The notes under the pieces are model-generated. The model had not been told where the DNA came from and ran no database searches. It worked only from the letters and a program-made list of their open reading frames with translations. A program made the position numbers and the translations under genes. 10,732 nt of DNA from an uncultured Geobacteraceae bacterium (lineage in GTDB: Bacteria > Desulfobacterota > Desulfuromonadia > Geobacterales > Pseudopelobacteraceae), in contig CAIRND010000153.1 of assembly GCA_903879825.1 (NCBI GenBank), forward strand, positions 1 to 10,732, read 5' to 3'. Positions 6,337 through 10,732 of the stretch are shown piece after piece. Every line of letters begins with the position of its first letter. The stretch's first letter is position 1.

Positions 6337-7227
6337 CTACCGTGCCGGCTTCTCAGAGGCCACAACGATCAAGGCATCCAGATCATCCGCACTCAGGCTA
6401 TAGCTTTTACGGCAGAACTCACATGTTACCTCGGCACCGTTCTCTTTTTCCCGCATATCCTGCAGCTCTGTGCTACCGAGTGTAAGGAGAGCGCGTTCAA
6501 CCTTTTCCTTTTCGCATCCGCAGCGGAAGAAGATGTCATGAGATTCAAGGATCGTATAGGGAATGTCGCCAAACAGCTCACTTATAACCCGCTCAGCACC
6601 GCCTTCTTCAATCAAGCGGGAAAGAGCCGGCAATCCGGCAATCCGTGCCATTATTTTATCCAGCTCGCCATCGTCTGCCTTCGGCAGCGCCTGGACCAGA
6701 AAACCACCACAGACAGCAACCATTCCATCATCAGTAAGGGTCGCACCCAAGCCGACAGCAGAAGGGGTCTGTTCAGAGTCAGCCAGGTAAAAGGCCAGAT
6801 CCGAACCAATCTCGCTGCTTACCAACTGCACGATACCCTGATACGGCTGTCCGCCGACACCGAGATCCTTGGAAACAGTCAGGAAACCTGCCCTGCCAAT
6901 CAATCCGGCCACATTCCAGGTGCCATTTACCGTTTCGAGATCAGCGGCAGGATTTCCGGCACACGCGCGTACCGCGCCATCGCTGTCTGCTTCGATAATC
7001 ATCTTGCGCAGCGGTCCATTGCCTTCAAATTTGAGGGCGGTTCTCTGGTCGTTTTTAAGAAGTGCGCCCATAAGAGCCCCACCCGCCAAGCCACGGGAAA
7101 GTGCAATGCTTGCCGTTGGTGATGCCTGCTGAAGCAGGCATATTTCCCGCGCCAGTTGGCTGGCATCGCATACAAGAACCCTGATTCCACCTGACATACA
7201 TAATGCACGAACAATCTGATCAGCCAT
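6337..7227 (-). CDS. hslO: Redox-regulated molecular chaperone Hsp33
   Basis: This 296-residue protein is Hsp33, a cytoplasmic holdase switched on by oxidative unfolding. The C-terminal zinc redox switch is intact: Cys236-x-Cys238 (RCGC) and Cys269-x-x-Cys272 (CEFC), separated by 30 residues. Other family features are SRGLAGGALMGALLK near residues 44-58, the KFEGNGPL segment, GGxVDxxT-like stretches, and SEQTPSAVGLG near 151-161. An AGAGGA sequence lies 11 bases before the ATG at 7227, a somewhat long spacing. The stop at 6337-6339 is one base from the GTG of truA, so the two form a translationally coupled unit. The upstream 7228-7303 stretch must carry the promoter, but no clear sigma-70 or sigma-32 element was found. 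Confidence 0.95.
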   Translation of the reverse strand: MADQIVRALCMSGGIRVLVCDASQLAREICLLQQASPTASIALSRGLAGGALMGALLKNDQRTALKFEGNGPLRKMIIEADSDGAVRACAGNPAADLETVNGTWNVAGLIGRAGFLTVSKDLGVGGQPYQGIVQLVSSEIGSDLAFYLADSEQTPSAVGLGATLTDDGMVAVCGGFLVQALPKADDGELDKIMARIAGLPALSRLIEEGGAERVISELFGDIPYTILESHDIFFRCGCEKEKVERALLTLGSTELQDMREKENGAEVTCEFCRKSYSLSADDLDALIVVASEKPAR

Positions 7228-7304
7228 AATTTTACGAATCCTCTTCTAAAGTAGTTCGACAGCAGTACATTGCCAGTTGAAGGTATACTCCTACTTCAGG
7301 CACA

Positions 7305-7336
7305 AAAAAAGCCGCATCTTTCGATGCGGCTTTTTT
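7305..7336 (-). terminator. Bidirectional-looking intrinsic terminator of the Ala/Lys-rich protein gene
   Basis: A perfect 8-base GC-rich stem (GCCGCATC at 7311-7318, GATGCGGC at 7323-7330) with a 4-base loop is flanked by A7 on the left (7304-7310) and T6 on the right (7331-7336). On the minus strand it ends in a U7 run and sits 21 bases after the stop codon of the small gene at 7358. The flanking tracts would also allow termination on the plus strand. It insulates the small gene from the downstream hslO-truA unit. Confidence 0.93.
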
Positions 7337-7357
7337 ATAGTGTTCGCTAAAAGCGAA

Positions 7358-7588
7358 TTACTTTGCAGCAGGAGCAGCTACTTCAGCAGCAGGCTTAGCT
7401 TCTTTTTTTGCTTTTTTTGCTTTTTTTGCTTTTTTAGCAGGCTTTGCTTCTTTTTTTGCGTCAGCAGCAGGAGCAGCTACTTCAGCAGCAGCAGGAGCAG
7501 CAGGCTTAGCAGCATCAGCAGCGAAAACAACAGCAGAGAAAGACATTGCTACGAGGGCGGCTACGATTGTGGACAGAACTTTTTTCAT
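7358..7588 (-). CDS. Small exported Ala/Lys/Pro-rich low-complexity protein
   Basis: This 76-residue protein has no recognised enzymatic family. Residues 1-23 form a standard signal peptide: KK at 2-3, a hydrophobic core, and cleavage likely after VFA. The mature 53 residues are almost only Ala, Lys, Pro, Glu and Val. A central cationic block KKAKKAKKAKK is flanked on both sides by KKEAKPA or EAKPA and then AAEVAAPAA, giving a nearly mirror-like layout. There is no Cys or aromatic residue in the mature part. GGAGGT lies 7 bases before the ATG, so expression could be high. A near-consensus sigma-54 promoter lies at 7628-7644 and a strong terminator follows at 7305-7336, so it is a single-gene transcript. 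Composition resembles histone-H1-like tails and acid-shock-type small proteins. It could coat the envelope, bind polyanions or bind metals, but function is unknown. Confidence 0.85.
   Translation of the reverse strand: MKKVLSTIVAALVAMSFSAVVFAADAAKPAAPAAAEVAAPAADAKKEAKPAKKAKKAKKAKKEAKPAAEVAAPAAK
7365..7491. repeat. 28-base direct repeats flanking a 9-base-period T-tract in the small gene
   Basis: An identical 28-base segment occurs at 7365-7392 and 7464-7491 (both begin GCAGCAGGAGCAGC). They encode the two AAEVAAPAA blocks of the Ala/Lys-rich protein. Between them lie T7, T7, T7 and T6 runs spaced at 9 bases (7403-7435), encoding the KKA repeats, plus another T7 at 7451-7457. Exact identity over 28 bases points to internal duplication. 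Confidence 0.85.
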
Positions 7589-7627
7589 GGGTAATACCTC
7601 CAGAGTGATTGTGTTTGATTTTATTTT

Positions 7628-7644
7628 TGCAGACTGCGTGCCAA
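7628..7644 (-). promoter_or_regulatory. Sigma-54 (RpoN) -24/-12 promoter of the Ala/Lys-rich protein gene
   Basis: Read on the minus strand the element is TTGGCACGCAGTCTGCA. It has the invariant GG and GC separated by exactly 10 bases, and the full TGGCACG -24 box. The -12 box is CTGC where the consensus is TTGC, the only mismatch in the core. The start point would fall about 12 bases downstream, near 7617, leaving a leader of roughly 28 bases that contains GGAGGT before the ATG at 7588. No clear activator-binding inverted repeat was recognised in the AT-rich stretch upstream (7650-7770). Confidence 0.75.
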
Positions 7645-7773
7645 AAAATAAAAATATTGCAAGTTACTGTATTTATTCATTCAGCCAAAACACTCACTAT
7701 TCTCCTCAATTCCGCAGCTACCTCATACACAACATGCTCTACCTTATATGCGGCAGACAGCTCGTAAGGTTTA

Positions 7774-8790
7774 TCAGTTTGATGTCAAGTAATAGCCACG
7801 GTACCAGTCAACAAATCGAGCAATTCCGGTCTCAATGCTTGTATCGGGTCTGAATCCAACCGCATCTGCCAAATCAGCAACGTCGGCACTCGTTGCAAGC
7901 ACATCTCCCGGCTGCATGGGAAGAAAGTTCTTTAGCGCCTTTTTGCCGATGCACTCTTCCAGCACCTCAATAAAACGGCCAAGCTCAACCGGTCGGTTAT
8001 TGCCGATATTATAAACACGATACGGCGCAGCACTTGTGGCCGGATCGGGAATGCCGGCGTTCCAGGAAGGATTATGACACGGGACATGGTCCAGTACCCG
8101 AACGACCCCTTCGATTATATCATCGACGTAGGTGAAGTCCCGCCGCATCCGACCATGATTAAATACATCGATCGAGCGCCCTTCCAAAATAGCTTTGGTA
8201 AAGGAGAAGTAGGCCATATCCGGGCGACCCCAGGGACCATACACGGTGAAGAAACGTAATCCGGTGACCGGCAGATCATAGAGATGCGCATAGGTATGGG
8301 CCATTAGCTCATTTGATTTTTTAGTGGCGGCATACAGCGACACCGGATGGGCGGCGGAATGGTGCTCCGAGAAAGGTACCGTGGTATTGGCACCGTAGAC
8401 CGAACTTGAGGACGCATAGACAAGGTGCGTGACCTTGTTGTGACGGCATCCCTCCAAAATATTTAAAAAACCGACTACGTTGCTGTCAATATAAGCATGT
8501 GGATTTTCCAGCGAATAGCGCACACCAGCCTGCGCCGCCATGTTTGCCACCATATCGAAATGTTCAGTAGCAAACAGTGCCTCCATTACCGGGCGATCAG
8601 CCAACGATGCCCGTACGAAGCGGAAACCGGGTAGTGGTTCCAGTATTCGCAGGCGATCTTCTTTGAGACTCACCGCATAGTAATCATTTACGTTGTCCAG
8701 GCCGACCACCTCATGACCCCGCTCAAGCAGACGCTGAACCAGATGGAAACCGACAAATCCTGCAGCTCCGGTGACAAGTATCTTGCTCAA
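7774..8790 (-). CDS. NAD-dependent epimerase, UDP-glucuronate 4-epimerase type
   Basis: This extended short-chain dehydrogenase/reductase of 338 residues begins SKILVTGAAGFVGFHL with the NAD loop GxxGxxG at residues 8-14. It then shows LDNVNDYYAVSLKEDRL, MAAQAGVRYSLENP near 84-97, ASSSSVYG near 126-133, and the catalytic Tyr153-x3-Lys157 (YAATK). The NDYY...LK..RL segment and overall length are typical of UDP-glucuronate 4-epimerases that make UDP-galacturonate for capsule, lipopolysaccharide or other surface glycans. The start is a TTG at 8790 because AAGGAG lies 6 bases upstream and the protein then begins right at the Rossmann strand. An ATG at 8832 would add 14 unconserved residues and includes the ribosome site itself. 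No other polysaccharide gene is visible nearby. Substrate is inferred from the family. Confidence 0.9.
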   Translation of the reverse strand: MSKILVTGAAGFVGFHLVQRLLERGHEVVGLDNVNDYYAVSLKEDRLRILEPLPGFRFVRASLADRPVMEALFATEHFDMVANMAAQAGVRYSLENPHAYIDSNVVGFLNILEGCRHNKVTHLVYASSSSVYGANTTVPFSEHHSAAHPVSLYAATKKSNELMAHTYAHLYDLPVTGLRFFTVYGPWGRPDMAYFSFTKAILEGRSIDVFNHGRMRRDFTYVDDIIEGVVRVLDHVPCHNPSWNAGIPDPATSAAPYRVYNIGNNRPVELGRFIEVLEECIGKKALKNFLPMQPGDVLATSADVADLADAVGFRPDTSIETGIARFVDWYRGYYLTSN

Positions 8791-9079
8791 TGTATTCTCC
8801 TTTTTCAGCATGTTACAGAGCGTCAATGGCACTGTGCTTCGGTGAACATGCCAGCTTCACAGATATATTTCAATATTTTTGTACAGAATCCCGGTGAGAA
8901 CTGGTGAGCGCATGCTTGAATCGGTCTGTTGTGTTGCGCAGAGCCGTTCAGTGACCGTTTCCCGTTTGTTGAGATAATAAGGAAATCCCGTGATGCTGCA
9001 CTATTATTACGGTGCGGCATCACGGGATTAGCGTTCGGGCAAGACAAGGAGGGATGTCAATAGATGTGATTGGTTGCCC
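8791..9079. other. Intergenic region between the epimerase and the FG-GAP/RTX gene
   Basis: This 289-base non-coding stretch holds the epimerase leader (AAGGAG at about 8797-8802) and a large inverted repeat at 8984-9029. Short nested inverted repeats occur in the epimerase leader: CTGTG at 8832-8836 with CACAG at 8857-8861, or GTGAA with TTCAC inside it. No promoter with good matches at both -35 and -10 was found for the epimerase, and no tRNA or known riboswitch was recognised. Confidence 0.5.
8984..9029 (-). terminator. Long hairpin downstream of the FG-GAP/RTX gene, probable terminator
   Basis: Two 18-base arms (8984-9001 and 9012-9029) pair with one imperfect position (8997 with 9016) around a 10-base AT-rich loop. 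The hairpin begins 50 bases after the stop codon of the minus-strand FG-GAP/RTX gene. On that strand it is followed by TTTCCTTATT, a broken U-tract, so termination may be partial. The odd position would be a G-U wobble in a plus-strand transcript but an A/C mismatch in a minus-strand one. Confidence 0.55.
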
Positions 9080-10732
9080 CTACAACACCCCGCTTCTGAC
9101 AACTGACATATCAATCAATAACTGCGCGTAACTCCCCTGGTTGTACACCTCATAGGTGTGGCCGTTCATGATCGCCGTCTGGCCGGTATCGGTAAACCCG
9201 CCGCTGGTAACGACACTATCCAGGGATGTGCCGGTAATGACCAGTTGGTGACGCGATTCAATCGCCGCAAAATCATACGTACCCCCCGTCCATCCCATGC
9301 CCGCCTTGGTTGTGCTGTTGAGCTGATTCATACTGGTCAGGTCCAACACATCTTTTAAACCCAGGGTCAGCGTGTTGGCGGCGGCGTCCGTTGCCATGTC
9401 AATCTTCTCGATGGAGCTGATGCGGCTGCTGACATCCGGGGTACCGGCGGACTGGTTGGCTATCGCAGTCAGGTTCAAAGCGGCGCCCCCCGTCAGCTGA
9501 ATGGTATCCATCCCTGAGCCGCCGTCGATACGGGCCAACTGGCTGTCGCTGGCACTATAGGCGCTGCTCAGTTTGCTGATATTGGCGGCATTCAGCACAA
9601 ACGTATCGTTGCCGGCGCCGCCGTACATGACATCCGCCCCGCCGTTGCCGGTGATGGTGTCGTTGCCGCCCCCACCAACAAAGGTTTCACTGGCGCTGGT
9701 ACCGGTTTGGCTGTCGTTTGCGGAACTCCCCATAAAATCGATCGTAGTGGCGAACTGCTGCCCGCCGAAAATGACATAACTCTTGCCGGCATCAGCTAAG
9801 GCGCCCTTTGCCCCCACGATCAGATCCGCCAGGCCGTCGCCGTTGACATCACCGGCAGACGACACACTATAACCGCTATTATCATTGTAGGCCTCACCGC
9901 GTATAATAAAACCGCCCACGCCATCGGCAACTGCCGCAAGGTTCACTGCGTCGCCTTCAGCCTTGCCGTACACGACATAACTGCTCCCGGCCTGGATATC
10001 TGTTCCGTCGTTACGTGGTACCCCCACGATCAGATCCGCCAGGCCATCACCGTTGACATCTCCGGCGGATGACACACTCGCACCGCTATAATCGTAGGCA
10101 CTCTGGCCGTTGATGACAAAACCACCTACGCCCGCCGCAATCGCCGAAAGATTAACAGCGTTGCCGTCAGCTTTGCCGAACACTACATAGCTGCGACCGG
10201 CATCAGCGCCGGCGGCAGGATCGCTATTATCAGCCCCTACGATCAGATCCGCCAGGCCGTCTCCGTTAACGTCACCGGCGGATGACACACTCACACCGCT
10301 CTGATCACCAGCGCACTGGCCGTTGATGACAAAACCGCCGGTACCGCCGGCAACCGTCGCAAGGTCAACTGCGCCACCGCCCGTCTTACCGAACACCACA
10401 TAGCTTCTCCCGGCATCAGCACCTGAGGCAGGGTCGCTCTGCTGCGCCCCCACAATCAGGTCTGCCAGGCCGTCGCCGTTGACATCGCCGGCGGATGACA
10501 CACTCCAACCGCTGTGATCACCAGCGCCATGGCCGTTGATGACAAAACCGCCGGCGCCCCCCGCAATCGCCGAAAGATTAACGGCGCCGCCGGCTGTCGT
10601 GCCGAATACCACATAGCTGCGACCGGCATCAGCGCCGGCGGCAGGATCGCTAATATCAGCCCCTACGATCAGATCCGCCAGGCCGTCTCCGTTGACATCA
10701 CCGGCGGATGACACACTAATACCGCTGTGATC
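9080..10732 (-). CDS. FG-GAP repeat / RTX calcium-binding surface or secreted protein, C-terminal part
   Basis: The frame is open to the right edge, so the N-terminus is missing; 550 residues are visible. They start with four complete repeats of 70-71 residues and a shortened fifth. Each has SVSSAGDVNGDGLADLIVG, where DVNGDGLAD is the calcium-binding loop of FG-GAP (integrin-alpha-like) beta-propeller blades, then AGRSYVVFG and GGFVINGxxAxDxSG. After the last blade come glycine/aspartate nonapeptides of RTX type (GGGGNDTITGNGGADVMYGGAGNDTF, about 9595-9680). A roughly 170-residue C-terminal region follows, with IDGGSGMDTIQLTGG, ISSIEKIDM and NGHTYEVYNQGSYAQLLID. This architecture is typical of large type I secretion substrates, with the signal at the C-terminus and folding on calcium outside the cell. 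Adhesion is a likely role but is inferred. No secretion genes are in the window. Confidence 0.88.
   Translation of the reverse strand, partial: DHSGISVSSAGDVNGDGLADLIVGADISDPAAGADAGRSYVVFGTTAGGAVNLSAIAGGAGGFVINGHGAGDHSGWSVSSAGDVNGDGLADLIVGAQQSDPASGADAGRSYVVFGKTGGGAVDLATVAGGTGGFVINGQCAGDQSGVSVSSAGDVNGDGLADLIVGADNSDPAAGADAGRSYVVFGKADGNAVNLSAIAAGVGGFVINGQSAYDYSGASVSSAGDVNGDGLADLIVGVPRNDGTDIQAGSSYVVYGKAEGDAVNLAAVADGVGGFIIRGEAYNDNSGYSVSSAGDVNGDGLADLIVGAKGALADAGKSYVIFGGQQFATTIDFMGSSANDSQTGTSASETFVGGGGNDTITGNGGADVMYGGAGNDTFVLNAANISKLSSAYSASDSQLARIDGGSGMDTIQLTGGAALNLTAIANQSAGTPDVSSRISSIEKIDMATDAAANTLTLGLKDVLDLTSMNQLNSTTKAGMGWTGGTYDFAAIESRHQLVITGTSLDSVVTSGGFTDTGQTAIMNGHTYEVYNQGSYAQLLIDMSVVRSGVL
9595..9680 (-). 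other. RTX (haemolysin-type) calcium-binding nonapeptide segment
   Basis: Within the FG-GAP protein, GGGGNDTIT, GNGGADVMY and GGAGNDTFV form three consecutive GGxGxDxUx nonapeptides. These normally build a calcium-stabilised parallel beta-roll. Only one short block is present, placed between the propeller blades and the C-terminal region. Confidence 0.85.
9866..10714 (-). repeat. Tandem 213-base FG-GAP coding repeats
   Basis: Complete units occupy 10714-10502, 10501-10289 and 10288-10076 (213 bases each) and 10075-9866 (210 bases). A truncated fifth begins at 9865 and a further unit is cut by the right edge. The most conserved part encodes SSAGDVNGDGLADLIVG. Units 1 and 3 are more alike than either is to unit 2: for example 40 identical bases at 10612-10651 and 10186-10225, exactly two units apart. 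Confidence 0.9.

Noticed and set aside
7270..7290. TGGCAATGTACTGCT on the minus strand upstream of hslO as a sigma-54 promoter
   Set aside because: The GG and GC are separated by 9 bases, not the required 10, and the -24 box lacks the CACG continuation.
7277..7594. A 105-codon plus-strand open frame rich in Phe, Ser and Cys
   Set aside because: It is the antisense shadow of the Ala/Lys-rich gene; the T-tracts give Phe-rich nonsense. The minus-strand reading has a signal peptide, a strong Shine-Dalgarno, a promoter and a terminator.
8835..8860. TGGCATGTTCACCGA on the minus strand upstream of the epimerase as a sigma-54 promoter
   Set aside because: The position that must be GC reads GA, and the -12 box does not match otherwise.
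9054..9131. A 25-codon plus-strand open frame starting right after AAGGAGG at 9046-9052
   Set aside because: The spacing to the ATG is only about one base, the frame runs antisense into the end of the RTX gene, the peptide has no recognisable feature, and there is no visible promoter.
10712..10714. A GTG start for the FG-GAP protein at 10714
   Set aside because: The frame remains open with DHSGIS, a continuing repeat unit, to the window edge, so this Val codon is internal and the true start lies outside.
9866..10732. Regular repeats suggesting a CRISPR array or satellite DNA
   Set aside because: The period is 213 bases with an open frame throughout, and the conserved part encodes the FG-GAP calcium loop, so these are protein repeats.

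Overview
The window looks like chromosomal DNA of a Gram-negative anaerobe of the Desulfuromonas/Geobacter/Pelobacter type (Desulfuromonadia). This is an inference from three things: a C5-pathway haem operon that starts with a single-domain precorrin-2 dehydrogenase and a CcsA-type cytochrome c assembly protein, the neighbouring thioredoxin and TlpA-like genes, and a good sigma-54 (RpoN) promoter. No rRNA, tRNA, insertion sequence, integrase or CRISPR array was seen.

Region 1 (1-4585, minus strand) is a tetrapyrrole/cytochrome operon. In order of transcription it holds a precorrin-2 dehydrogenase (siroheme branch), ccsA (haem delivery to c-type cytochromes), hemA (glutamyl-tRNA reductase), sfsA (a nuclease-fold protein), hemC (hydroxymethylbilane synthase) and the first 43 codons of cobA (uroporphyrinogen-III methyltransferase, which leaves the window at base 1). 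Most joints are tight: a 4-base overlap, a zero-base joint and an 8-base overlap. The exception is an 87-base gap before hemA that can form competing hairpins.

Region 2 (4586-5593) is a divergent control region followed by a plus-strand pair: cytoplasmic thioredoxin (WCAPC) and an exported TlpA/ResA-like thioredoxin (WCQPC). Haem synthesis, haem delivery and thiol reduction, the needs of cytochrome c maturation, therefore lie back to back around one intergenic region.

Region 3 (5568-7227, minus strand) is a two-gene unit, hslO (redox-regulated chaperone Hsp33) followed one base later by truA (tRNA pseudouridine synthase). The 3' end of truA overlaps the 3' end of the tlpA-like gene.

Region 4 (7304-7644, minus strand) is the most unusual part. 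It holds a small exported, almost purely Ala/Lys/Pro/Glu protein with a strong Shine-Dalgarno, its own hairpin terminator and a near-consensus -24/-12 sigma-54 promoter.

Region 5 (7774-8790, minus strand) is a UDP-glucuronate 4-epimerase-type SDR with a TTG start, for surface polysaccharide sugar supply. Region 6 (9080 to the right edge, minus strand) is the C-terminal part of a large FG-GAP/RTX calcium-binding protein made of 213-base tandem repeats, probably a type I secretion substrate at the cell surface. Its N-terminus lies beyond the window.
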